Below are positions 1-7,301 of a stretch of 19,975 bases of DNA, piece after piece. The notes beneath the pieces are model-generated. The model was not told the origin of the DNA. It ran no database searches and was given only the letters and a program-made list of their open reading frames with translations. This stretch comes from SHYQ01 sp041674525 (GTDB lineage Bacteria > Chloroflexota > Dehalococcoidia > UBA2979): contig JBAYVN010000045.1 of NCBI GenBank assembly GCA_041674525.1, forward strand, positions 1-19,975, read 5' to 3'. Positions within the stretch are counted from its first letter, which is position 1. The number at the start of each line of letters is the position of its first letter. A program made the translations under genes and the position numbers.

Positions 1-1
1 A

Positions 2-454
2 TGCCCGAACGGTCCGACGCTCAAGCCTCTGACCTCGACCGCCGCGATCGACGACGTCGTGGCGCTCATCGCAGCAGCACGCACCCTCCCCGACGTTCGC
101 GGCGATCGAGTGGGCCTGGTGGGGAACTCGCGCGGCTCGATCACGGCCCTGCTCGCCGGATCCTCCGGCACCACTCGCCCGCAGGCCATCGGTGCGATCG
201 CCGGCGCACCGCCGGGAGCCGGGCTCGTCGCGCTCGGGATGACCGCGCCGGTGCTGCTGCTCCATGGCGAGGCTGACACCGTTCTCCCGGTCTCGAACAG
301 CCGGTCCATGGAGGTGGCGCTGGGGGGGCTGGGGCGTCCCGTGCAGGCCCACTACTACCCGGGAGCCCCGCACGAGTTCTTCTTCGACACCCGATGGCAC
401 GACGATGCGCTGACCCGTCTGACGACGTTCCTGCGGAGCACGCTCACGCCCTAG
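2..454 (+). CDS. Alpha/beta hydrolase (dienelactone hydrolase/prolyl-peptidase-like), C-terminal part
   Basis: The reading frame is open to the left edge, so the gene begins outside the window; 150 residues are visible. They carry a full alpha/beta-hydrolase catalytic set: nucleophile serine in GNSRG (visible residue 43), acid Asp in LLHGEADTVLPV (residue 92) and His in PGAPHEFFF (residue 124). The LLHGEAD...P and PGAPHEF patterns are those of the dienelactone hydrolase and acylaminoacyl-peptidase-like families, which hydrolyse esters, lactones or peptides. Substrate cannot be told. The gene converges with the leftward cupredoxin gene, so it is probably unrelated to it. An internal GTG at 59 is not a likely start because the upstream in-frame residues (ending AAIDDVV) read as normal protein. 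Family call is secure; exact function is not. Confidence 0.85.
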   Translation, partial: CPNGPTLKPLTSTAAIDDVVALIAAARTLPDVRGDRVGLVGNSRGSITALLAGSSGTTRPQAIGAIAGAPPGAGLVALGMTAPVLLLHGEADTVLPVSNSRSMEVALGGLGRPVQAHYYPGAPHEFFFDTRWHDDALTRLTTFLRSTLTP

Positions 455-461
455 CAGGGCG
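447..461. terminator. Short hairpin over the hydrolase stop codon
   Basis: CGCCCT-AGC-AGGGCG forms a 6-bp stem with a 3-nt loop and contains the TAG stop. There is no T-tract. It lies between convergent genes, so it may help end transcription, but a stem this short in GC-rich DNA can arise by chance. Confidence 0.25.
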
Positions 462-560
462 CGCTCGCCCGCCGCGCGGCAGCCGCCTGGCGCCCCGCCG
501 CCCCGAGCGCACGGGGGGCTGGGCGCGGACCGCGGCGGCGGAGCGTGCCGGCGGCGCCGG

Positions 561-1031
561 CTACTCGACGACCAGCGTGCCGCGCATCCCCGCCTGCTCG
601 TGTCCCAACACCGTGCAGAAGAACGTGTAGGTTCCCGGCGCGTGCAGGTGCAGGCGGAGACGCGCCGTCTGCGACGCGCCCAGCGCGACGTGCACGGCGT
701 ACTCGTCCACGTGCTGATGGCCGGCCGGCGCCGCTCCGGACCTCTCCAGCGCCTGATCGACATCGATCTTCTTGATCGTGAAGTCGTGGTCCAGCCTGCC
801 GGTGTTCTCCAGCGCGACCTCCACGAGGGAGTTACGCTGCGCACGCAGCGCCGCGGGGGCGAAGCTGATGTCCGCCAGCTTCACGGTGAGCGTCTGCGCG
901 GCCGGCTGCTCGAACAGCGCGAGGTCACCGGCGGCGTCGTGCGAGTGCCCCACCTGGCGGCTCGCGAGGAGCGAGGCCACCCCGACGACGGCGAGCACGA
1001 TGAACAGCCCGATCCCGAACTTCATCGCCAT
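561..1031 (-). CDS. Membrane-anchored cupredoxin (type-1 copper protein)
   Basis: A 156-aa protein with an uncleaved-looking N-terminal membrane segment (residues 4-23) followed by a cupredoxin fold. The type-1 copper ligands are all visible: His82 (LDHDF), Cys139, His144 and Met149 in FFCTVLGHEQAGM. The spacing matches plastocyanin/azurin-like electron carriers. The loop between the first His and the Cys strand is His-bearing (GHQHVDEYAVH, 104-114). It should shuttle single electrons on the outer face of the membrane. The first ATG is chosen because AGGTG lies 5 nt upstream; a second ATG two codons later is possible. It is the last of three leftward genes, 63 nt after the CcdA-like gene, so it is probably co-transcribed with it. 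Confidence 0.85.
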   Translation of the reverse strand: MAMKFGIGLFIVLAVVGVASLLASRQVGHSHDAAGDLALFEQPAAQTLTVKLADISFAPAALRAQRNSLVEVALENTGRLDHDFTIKKIDVDQALERSGAAPAGHQHVDEYAVHVALGASQTARLRLHLHAPGTYTFFCTVLGHEQAGMRGTLVVE

Positions 1032-1094
1032 GCCATCACCTGCCCCTCAGTCAGGCGCCGCATCGTGGCGGCCTCACGTCCGCATGGGCCGCGG

Positions 1095-2537
1095 CTACGT
1101 CACCAGCCGTTCGAAGATCGTGTCGTTGCCGCTGAGGATCAGCAGGCCGACCACGAGCATCACCGCGGCAGCCGCCGTGGTGGAGTAGCGCAGCAGGCGT
1201 CGCGCCCCGGTGAACTTCGGAACGACACGCTGGAACGCGAATGCAGTCAGGAGGAAGGGGATGCTCATCCCCGAAGAGAAGAGGAAGAGCGTGAGCCCGC
1301 CGGTGGCCGGCGATCCCGAGGCGCCGGCGTAGATCAGCAGCGCCGCCAGCAGCGATCCGCCGACACACGTCAGACAGCCCACCGAGACCGTCATGCCGGA
1401 GACGACGGCCGCGAAGTAGCCGGCGCGCGTTCCCGCCTCGTGGGGGCGGCCGGGAATGCCCAGTTTGAGCATGAACGGCAGGCGGAACACGCCAAGCGTC
1501 TGGAACGCCATGAAGATCACCACGCTCCCGGCGAAGATGCGGAGCGGGGTGACGTACGGCGCCAGCTTCGCCGTGTCGGAGAAGAACTGGCCCGCGAACC
1601 CCGCGGCCACGCCGAACACCGTGTACAGCGCGACGAACCCCGCGACGAAGGCGAGCCCGAGCGAGATCACGTGGATGCGGAACCGCACGTCCCCTGACCG
1701 GTCCAGGACCTCCTTCATCCCGAGGCCCGTCACCAGGGGCAGGAAGTACGCCGTCATGTGGATCGCGCACGGCGAGAAGATCACCAGCAACCCGGCGAAG
1801 ACCGCCAGCATGCCGCCCATGGTGCTGGTGGCCGTGATCGCGCCGATGCTGGAGGTTGCCGCGAAGGGCAGCCGCCAGTCGACCGACATGGGCGGGGCGC
1901 CCGGCTCCAGCCCGGCGACCGCGAGCGACAGCGTGCCCTCCTTGCGCAGCAGCTCGTGGCCGGCGGCGTCACGGCGCGGGAACTGGACCGCCACCGTCTG
2001 ATGGTGCTCGGAACGGAACGCGACGCGGTAGCCGGGGACCGGCGAGACGCGTGCCTCGCCGGACGTCAGCACCGCCAGCGGCAGCCACGACTCGGGCTCC
2101 GGGAGCGTTCCGTCGTGGATGTTCACGGTCACCAGCAGCGACAGGTAGCGCTGCGGGTCGAGTCCGAGTTCCTTCGATCCCTGGTTGAAGGCGTCGAAGT
2201 ACTCCGGCGAGTCCACCATCGTGGCGAGGTTCTTCGCCGGATCGATCGCGAACAGCTCATCGCCGCGGTCCGTCACGCGGAAGTAATCGGGTGTCGCCAC
2301 CACCCCGGTCAGCTCGAAGACTCCGCGCTTCGCGGTGGTGCTGGAGAGCGAGCGGATCACGCGCTGCGCCTCCACGGCGCTGGTGCGGCCGCTGATCCCG
2401 CTGAGCAGGTACGCCAGGGCGATCCACGCGCCCACCGTCACCGCGACGAGCGCGACGAAGATCCACGCGCCGGCCGGGACGCGGCCCACGAGTGGCCAGC
2501 GCCCGCCGGGCCCGGCGAGAGCGCTGGGCGTCGTCAT
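1095..2537 (-). CDS. CcdA/DsbD-type transmembrane thiol-electron transporter with N-terminal ectodomain
   Basis: 480 aa. One membrane helix (about 24-47) is followed by a roughly 190-residue exported domain (48-235) and then about six helices of the cytochrome c biogenesis CcdA/DsbD core. The two redox-Cys positions of that family are present: Cys257 in FSPCAIH and Cys388/Cys391 in VGCLTCVGG. CcdA proteins carry reducing equivalents from cytoplasmic thioredoxin across the membrane to reduce apocytochrome CxxCH or copper-protein thiols, which fits the nearby cytochromes c and the cupredoxin. The ectodomain has no Cys pair and no family I recognise. Start: the ATG at 2537 overlaps the upstream stop as ATGA, giving translational coupling; longer in-frame extensions are Arg-rich and antisense to the 77-aa gene. 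The CcdA core is secure; the partner protein is inferred. Confidence 0.85.
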   Translation of the reverse strand: MTTPSALAGPGGRWPLVGRVPAGAWIFVALVAVTVGAWIALAYLLSGISGRTSAVEAQRVIRSLSSTTAKRGVFELTGVVATPDYFRVTDRGDELFAIDPAKNLATMVDSPEYFDAFNQGSKELGLDPQRYLSLLVTVNIHDGTLPEPESWLPLAVLTSGEARVSPVPGYRVAFRSEHHQTVAVQFPRRDAAGHELLRKEGTLSLAVAGLEPGAPPMSVDWRLPFAATSSIGAITATSTMGGMLAVFAGLLVIFSPCAIHMTAYFLPLVTGLGMKEVLDRSGDVRFRIHVISLGLAFVAGFVALYTVFGVAAGFAGQFFSDTAKLAPYVTPLRIFAGSVVIFMAFQTLGVFRLPFMLKLGIPGRPHEAGTRAGYFAAVVSGMTVSVGCLTCVGGSLLAALLIYAGASGSPATGGLTLFLFSSGMSIPFLLTAFAFQRVVPKFTGARRLLRYSTTAAAAVMLVVGLLILSGNDTIFERLVT

Positions 2538-2767
2538 TCGCCGCGCCCTCGCAGCCGCGCGCGCGCCCACAGCAGCCCGATTGCAGCGCCGAGGACGCCG
2601 GCGACGCCCAGCGCCCACTGGCCGACCTCGAGCAGGGTGTGGGAGAGCGGGACGTCCGCACCGGTGTGCGCCAGTGCCGCGGCGGGCAGCACCGCCGATG
2701 CCGCCAGGGCCGCCGCTCCGGCGGCCGCGATGCGCGTGACGGTCCCCGGGGACCCCTTGCCGGTCAT
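2534..2767 (-). CDS. Small exported/membrane protein with N-terminal His after signal cleavage
   Basis: 77 aa, first gene of the leftward set. Residues 1-33 form a signal peptide ending in a good AxA site (AAALA), so the mature chain would start at His34 (HTGADVPLSH). A single membrane helix (about 48-67) and a basic tail (ARARLRGRGE) follow. A strong Shine-Dalgarno (GGAGGGAGG) sits 6 nt before the ATG, and the gene overlaps the next by ATGA. The position upstream of a thiol transporter and a blue-copper protein hints at a copper-handling or assembly role, with a possible N-terminal His copper ligand, but this is inference; I do not recognise the family. Confidence 0.7.
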   Translation of the reverse strand: MTGKGSPGTVTRIAAAGAAALAASAVLPAAALAHTGADVPLSHTLLEVGQWALGVAGVLGAAIGLLWARARLRGRGE

Positions 2768-2906
2768 GTGCGGCCTCCCTCCGTCGACCTCAAGTATGGG
2801 AGCGCCGCCGGGGGCGGCGGAGGGTCCAAGGTCCTGATACGTCGCGGGCGGGCCCCACCTGAACTGGTAGCGTGTGCGTCCGGCCGTGTTGATACTCTGG
2901 CCATTG
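2768..2906. promoter_or_regulatory. Divergent intergenic region between the cupredoxin operon and the histidine kinase
   Basis: 139 nt must hold promoters for both directions. Rightward, GATACT (2891-2896) matches four of six -10 bases and lies only 10 nt before the kinase ATG, implying a very short or absent leader. Leftward, CATACT (reading down from about 2799) is a similar weak -10. Neither has a convincing -35. A 7-bp hairpin with a 3-nt loop (CGCCGCC/GGCGGCG, 2803-2819) lies between them and could be an operator or chance GC symmetry. Confidence 0.35.
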
Positions 2907-4793
2907 ATGGAACAGGTGGCGATCCGAAGCAGCGCGGAGTTCCGCCGGGCGCGAGGGATCCTCTCCGATCTCCGCCGCCTCCGCTGGGCCACGATCGTGG
3001 GCCCCGTGGTGTTCCTGGTGCTCTTCGATCTCCTGCGCGAAGGCACAGACCGCGCGTTCTGGTACTCGACACCCGGCGTCCTGATCACCCTCGTTGGCGT
3101 CACCGGCGCGGTGTCCGCCTTCGCCCTCGTCGTGTTCCGCGAGATCGAGCGCATGGAGGCGCGCGCCGCGAAGCGCACCGCGCAGATGGCCGCGCTGAAC
3201 CGCATCGCCGCCGTGACGGCCGAGAACCTGGATCTCTACGCGACGATCTCGCACGGACTGGACGAGATCGTCACCGCCACCGGAGCGGACGCCAGCCTCG
3301 TCTGCCGCCTGCACGCGGACGAGGCTGAGCACACCGCGATCGGGGCCCGCGGCTTCTCGACCGACGTGGTGCAGCGCATCCAGCGCGCGAAGCTGGCCGA
3401 CGACCCCGTCGCCACCGAGGTCCTGCGCACGAAGCGGCCGGTGTGGTGGGGCGACGTCTTCGACGACCCCGATGTCCTGCATCACACCTCCCGCGAGGGC
3501 ATCCGCTCCGGGATGAGCGTGCCGCTGGTGTCGTCCGGCACGATCAACGGGATCGTCGTCGTCGCGTACCGCAGCGCGTATCGCTTCGACGATGACGACC
3601 GCGAGTTCCTCCGCAACGTGGGACAGCAGCTGGGCCTGGCGATCCAGAACGCCCAGCTCTACGAGCAGTCGCAGCGTCAGAACCGCGACCTGTCCGCGCT
3701 GCTCCGCGTGCAGGCAGCCGTCTCGTCCTCGCTCGTGCTGGACGAGGTGCTCACGCGATCCCTGGAGGTGGTGACGCAGCTGACCAGCGCGGACGCGGGC
3801 GAGTTCTGGCTACCGGCCGGGGATGTCCTGGTCCTGCACCGCGTGGACAGGAGCGACGCCCCGCCGCTGCTCGGCGAGACGCGGTGGCGCGCCGGCGAGC
3901 TGGTCGACGACCCGGCGCACGGCACGACGAGGCGCATCACGGCCGGCACGCCGGAGTTCTCGCCGGCGCTCGCCGCGGCGGGGTACAGCGCGTGCTGCAT
4001 CACCCCGCTGCGGTTCGGAGGGTCGCTGATGGGGGTGATGATCCTCGCGGCCCGCGATCCGCGCGCGATGTCCGAGCCACAGGAGCGCGCGCTGCTCGAC
4101 GCGATCGGCGAGCAGATCGCGACCGCGATCGAGAACGCGAATCTCCACCGCGAGGTCGAGGACGTGTCGACGCTGCGCGAGCGCGAGCGTATCTCCCGGG
4201 AGATGCATGACGGGCTGGGCCAGGTGCTGGGCTACGTGAACACACAGGTCCAGGCGGTGCGCCGGCTGCTCGACACCGGCCAGCAGGACGCGGCGACGGA
4301 TGAGCTGCGCCGGCTGGATACCGCAGCGCGTTCGCTGTACGCAGACGTGCGCGACAACATCCTCGCGCTGCGCTCCTCCCCGGTCGATCGCGGGCTGGCG
4401 TGCACGCTGGCCGAGTACGTGGACGCCTACCGCGAGGCGTTCGGCATCGACGTGCAGCTGGACGTGTCGCCGGAGGTGGCCATGGTCTCCCTCCCGGCGG
4501 GCAGCGAGATCCAGTTGATCCGCATCGTGCAGCAGGCGCTCAGCAACACGCGCCAGCACTCCGGCGCCACGGCGGCGCGCGTCACGCTCACGGTGGACGG
4601 CGATTCGATGCAGGTGGAGGTCTCCGACAACGGGATGGGCTTCGATCCCGCGTCCCTGCCCAGCGTCGCGCGGCCGCGCTTCGGGCTGCAGACGATGCGC
4701 GAGCGCGCCCAGGCCGTCGGCGGGACCTTCATCGTCGCCAGCGCGGCGGGACGCGGCGCGCGGGTGATCGTGCGGCTGCCCGTCCGCCGGTGA
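2907..4793 (+). CDS. Sensor histidine kinase, two TM helices, two GAF domains, HisKA_3/HATPase
   Basis: 628 aa. Order: two membrane helices (27-43 and 55-77), a short linker, GAF 1 (about 105-252), GAF 2 (about 262-412), HisKA_3 dimerisation helix with phospho-accepting His434 in ISREMHDGLGQVL, and an ATPase domain with N-box QALSNTRQHSGA (Asn547), G1 DNGMGF (574-579) and G2 FGLQTMRERA. This is the NarX/DegS/LiaS class, which pairs with NarL-type regulators; the next gene is exactly that. With almost no extracytoplasmic loop, sensing is probably by the cytoplasmic GAF domains or within the membrane; GAF 2 carries a CysCys pair (363-364). Start: ATG 2907; a GTG 11 codons upstream is possible. 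Signal unknown; redox or nitrogen-oxide sensing would fit the neighbours but is inference. Confidence 0.92.
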   Translation: MEQVAIRSSAEFRRARGILSDLRRLRWATIVGPVVFLVLFDLLREGTDRAFWYSTPGVLITLVGVTGAVSAFALVVFREIERMEARAAKRTAQMAALNRIAAVTAENLDLYATISHGLDEIVTATGADASLVCRLHADEAEHTAIGARGFSTDVVQRIQRAKLADDPVATEVLRTKRPVWWGDVFDDPDVLHHTSREGIRSGMSVPLVSSGTINGIVVVAYRSAYRFDDDDREFLRNVGQQLGLAIQNAQLYEQSQRQNRDLSALLRVQAAVSSSLVLDEVLTRSLEVVTQLTSADAGEFWLPAGDVLVLHRVDRSDAPPLLGETRWRAGELVDDPAHGTTRRITAGTPEFSPALAAAGYSACCITPLRFGGSLMGVMILAARDPRAMSEPQERALLDAIGEQIATAIENANLHREVEDVSTLRERERISREMHDGLGQVLGYVNTQVQAVRRLLDTGQQDAATDELRRLDTAARSLYADVRDNILALRSSPVDRGLACTLAEYVDAYREAFGIDVQLDVSPEVAMVSLPAGSEIQLIRIVQQALSNTRQHSGATAARVTLTVDGDSMQVEVSDNGMGFDPASLPSVARPRFGLQTMRERAQAVGGTFIVASAAGRGARVIVRLPVRR

Positions 4794-4810
4794 CCACCAC
4801 GGAGCACCGC

Positions 4811-5464
4811 ATGCGTGTCCTGCTGGTGGACGACCACGCGCTGTTCCGCGCCGGGCTCGCCTCGTTGCTGCGCGCGTGGGGATTCGAGATCGCGGGCGAG
4901 GCGGCGGACGGCGTCGCGGCGATCAACGGCGTACGCGACACCCAGCCGGACATCGTCTTCATGGACATCCGCATGCCGGTCATGAACGGCCTGGAGGCGA
5001 CGCGCGCGATCAAGGCGGAGTGGCCCGCCGTGCGCGTCGTGATCTTCACCGTCTCGGACGACGAGCGTGATCTGTTCGATGCGGTCAAGAGCGGTGCCGA
5101 GGGCTATCTCCTGAAGGACCTCTCCGAGGAGGAGTTCGGGAAGTTCGTGGAGCAGGTGCGCCGCGGCGAGCCGGTGATCTCGCCCCGGCTGGCCCGATCG
5201 CTGCTCAGCGAGTTCACGCGCGTTCGGGAGTCCGATGACGGCGCGTCCGCCGTCGACTCGCACGAGGCGGGCCTCACGCCCCGCGAGCGCGAGGTGCTGA
5301 GCGAGGTCGCGCGTGGCGCGACCAGCCGCGAGGCGGCGCGCACGCTGCGCATCTCCGAGAACACCGTCAACTTCCACATGAAGAACATCTTCAACAAGCT
5401 GCACCTCAGGAACCGCGCGCAGGTGGTGGCGTGGGCCCTGGAGCACGGCTACCTGAGCCACTGA
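4811..5464 (+). CDS. NarL/LuxR-family response regulator
   Basis: 217 aa. The receiver domain (1-118) has the acidic pocket VDDH (Asp7/Asp8), phospho-acceptor Asp52 in FMDIRMPVMNG, Thr80 and Lys102 (YLLKD). A LuxR-type helix-turn-helix follows (154-215), beginning LTPREREVL with recognition helix around SENTVNFHMKNIFNKL. It is the partner of the upstream kinase. The ATG has GGAG 6 nt upstream. An in-frame GTG at 4790, overlapping the kinase stop as GTGA, would add seven residues and is an alternative coupled start. Targets are not known; the divergent cupredoxin operon and the downstream redox cluster are the obvious candidates. A hairpin terminator follows the stop. Confidence 0.93.
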   Translation: MRVLLVDDHALFRAGLASLLRAWGFEIAGEAADGVAAINGVRDTQPDIVFMDIRMPVMNGLEATRAIKAEWPAVRVVIFTVSDDERDLFDAVKSGAEGYLLKDLSEEEFGKFVEQVRRGEPVISPRLARSLLSEFTRVRESDDGASAVDSHEAGLTPREREVLSEVARGATSREAARTLRISENTVNFHMKNIFNKLHLRNRAQVVAWALEHGYLSH

Positions 5465-5471
5465 TCGCGGG

Positions 5472-5496
5472 AAGTCCTGCCGCGCCGCGGGACTTT
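5472..5496 (+). terminator. Hairpin terminator after the response regulator
   Basis: AAGTCCTGC (5472-5480) pairs with GCGGGACTT (5487-5495), a 9-bp stem with one G-T pair and a 6-nt loop, followed by TCGTC. It starts 8 nt after the stop codon. The T-run is short (TTT), so termination may be incomplete. Confidence 0.6.
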
Positions 5497-5665
5497 CGTC
5501 ATGCTGACCCCGGACGTTCTCGTGGGCGGCGGCGGCCACTACTTCTTGTGTTCTCCGCCCGCGCCCGCGAGCCCATGATCCCTCTGGACAACCGCACCCG
5601 CCCGCGGTTCCGTGGAAGCGCCCCGGAACCGCGCGAGCCCGGATGCACGGCGAACAGGAGGGGCT

Positions 5666-7180
5666 ATGAAGACACCATCGGTCAAAGTCGGGCTCGTCGC
5701 GCTGCTGACGTTCGCCCTGATCGGGGGAGTCGCCTGCACCCAGAAGGGCAAGGCGGAACCCACGAAGGTCGTGCAGGCCGGCCAGTTGCAGCCGGCCGCA
5801 CAGGGCGCCGCGCCGTCCGGCTGGAACACGCCGGAATCACTGCGAGGCGGCCTCCAGCTGGTCTCCACCTACGACTCCAAGGGCGACAACGCCTGGGATC
5901 TGAAGGCGCACCCGCTGGTGTACTTCACCAGCATCGGCCAGGGCTACGCGCACCGGCCGTCGAAGACGGACAAGCTGCCGGGCATCCAGGTGATCGACGC
6001 GAACTCGAAGGAGACGGTCGCGTCCGCGCTGTTCGACCTCGGCGGCACCGCCATTCGGCAGCCGCACGGACTGGGCGTCTCGCCTGACGGCCAGTGGGCA
6101 TACATCGGCTATGCATACGAGGATGACAAGAAGGTCCGCCAGGACGTCACGCTGGTCGTGAACGCCCGGACGCTCAAGCTGGACAAGGTGCTGCGCCAGC
6201 TCAGCAAGGTCCAGGGCAAGGACCGCTCTCAGGACATCCACCACGTCACTGCCTTCACGGACTTCGAGGGCAAGGATCGCGTGCTGCTGGAGTACGGCTT
6301 CGGCGCCAACGGCGGCCCGCACTTCCTGCTCGATCCGAAAAACGACAACAAGGTCGTCAAGGCGATCACGTACGACGACGTGATGCCGATGGGGCACCCG
6401 TACGTCTCGGCCGATCCGACCGGACAATACCTGTTCGTCTCGATGGGCTCTGACTGGATCCGCGAGGCTCCGGCGCACGTGGCCTCGATGGCGAAGCTGA
6501 ACCTCAAGGACGGGTCCGTCACGGTGATCCCGGAGGTCGGCAACCACCCGATCGGCACGGCGGCCACCGCGGACGGCAAGACGCTGTACGTGGCTGACGG
6601 ACACGGCAGCATGATCTACAAGATCGACCTCGCCACGAACCAGGTGGTGGCGCGCGGCAGCGCCGGCGTCGCCGGCCCGTACGGCATTCGCCTGAGCTAC
6701 GACCAGACGCAGCTGTTCATCATGGGCAAGGGCGAGGGCACGCACAACATCGGCGGCGGTGTGGCGGTCATGAACACGAAGACCATGTCCGTGCCGAACA
6801 ACATCGTGAGCATGCCGATCGAGACCGGTGGCCAGATCATCGACCACGGCATCCTGCACCCGGACCCCGCGAAGAACGAGATGTGGATCAGCAGCTCGGG
6901 CACGTTCGAGACGATCGTGCTGGACACGAAGACATTCACGGTGAAGGCGCGCATCCCCGTCTCGTACGGTGGTGACACGCACTCCGGCGCCTTCGTGCGG
7001 TACGCGGCGGACGGCGCGGGGACGCTGCTGGCGGACCACGCCACTCCCGGCAAGGAGATGTGGGAAAACATGAAGAAGGCCGCGGCTGCAGCCGCCGCCA
7101 CCCCGGCCCCCACCGGCACGCCCGCCGCGCCGAAGGCCACCACGCCTGCGGGCAGCCCGACTGCGGCTCCGGCCCGGTAG
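5666..7180 (+). CDS. Seven-bladed lactonase/YVTN-like beta-propeller lipoprotein with a seven-His pattern; candidate oxidoreductase
   Basis: 504 aa. A lipoprotein signal peptide ends at Cys24 (LIGGVAC), a linker follows, and residues 60-460 form WD/YVTN-like blades (VSPDGQWAYIGY, SADPTGQYLFVSM, ATADGKTLYVADG). At the start of successive blades are His134 (QPHG), His192-His193 (DIHHV), His244 (GHP), His294 (NHP), Tyr339 (GPYG, no His), His394 (DHG) and His439 (THSG): seven His including one adjacent pair. Seven propeller His ligands, one pair adjacent, is how N2O reductase holds its CuZ cluster; I see no CuA domain or other NosZ sequence landmarks. The C-terminal tail (471-504) is Ala/Pro/Thr-rich. 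ATG chosen because AGGAGGGG lies just upstream. Position ahead of cytochrome, cupredoxin and flavin genes points to a redox enzyme or metal-bound electron acceptor. Alternatives: a non-catalytic YncE-like propeller or a lactonase. Fold is secure; the catalytic role is inference. Confidence 0.85.
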   Translation: MKTPSVKVGLVALLTFALIGGVACTQKGKAEPTKVVQAGQLQPAAQGAAPSGWNTPESLRGGLQLVSTYDSKGDNAWDLKAHPLVYFTSIGQGYAHRPSKTDKLPGIQVIDANSKETVASALFDLGGTAIRQPHGLGVSPDGQWAYIGYAYEDDKKVRQDVTLVVNARTLKLDKVLRQLSKVQGKDRSQDIHHVTAFTDFEGKDRVLLEYGFGANGGPHFLLDPKNDNKVVKAITYDDVMPMGHPYVSADPTGQYLFVSMGSDWIREAPAHVASMAKLNLKDGSVTVIPEVGNHPIGTAATADGKTLYVADGHGSMIYKIDLATNQVVARGSAGVAGPYGIRLSYDQTQLFIMGKGEGTHNIGGGVAVMNTKTMSVPNNIVSMPIETGGQIIDHGILHPDPAKNEMWISSSGTFETIVLDTKTFTVKARIPVSYGGDTHSGAFVRYAADGAGTLLADHATPGKEMWENMKKAAAAAAATPAPTGTPAAPKATTPAGSPTAAPAR

Positions 7181-7197
7181 GACCGCAGGGCGTCAAG

Positions 7198-7236
7198 GAA
7201 CGTGCTCCGGTCCACCGCAGCGGCCGGAGCACGTTC
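7198..7236 (+). terminator. Long hairpin between the propeller and cytochrome genes
   Basis: GAACGTGCTCCGG (7198-7210) pairs perfectly with CCGGAGCACGTTC (7224-7236), a 13-bp stem around a 13-nt loop, beginning 17 nt after the propeller stop. There is no T-tract (TGCGTTC follows). It may be a partial terminator or an mRNA-stability element that sets a high propeller-to-cytochrome ratio within one operon. Confidence 0.55.
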
Positions 7237-7301
7237 TGCGTTCGGCGCGATGGAATGTCGAGGAATCGCACCGCGAGAGCGGCCAGAGAAAGAGAACGAT
7301 C

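Noticed and set aside
600..1697. 365-codon plus-strand open frame opposite the cupredoxin and CcdA-like genes
   Set aside because: Highly charged low-information sequence; the minus strand has copper ligands and membrane helices.
4427..5539. 370-codon minus-strand open frame opposite the response regulator
   Set aside because: No recognisable motifs; the plus strand holds a textbook receiver plus LuxR domain.
5837..7039. 400-codon open frame on the minus strand opposite the propeller gene
   Set aside because: Composition is Arg/Val/His/Asp-rich with no domain motifs; it is the antisense shadow of a clear lipoprotein propeller with a strong ribosome site.
5666..7180. Calling the propeller a canonical NosZ
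   Set aside because: No CuA cupredoxin domain or CuA Cys ligands follow the propeller, and the His-less blade sits in a different position; kept only as a candidate.
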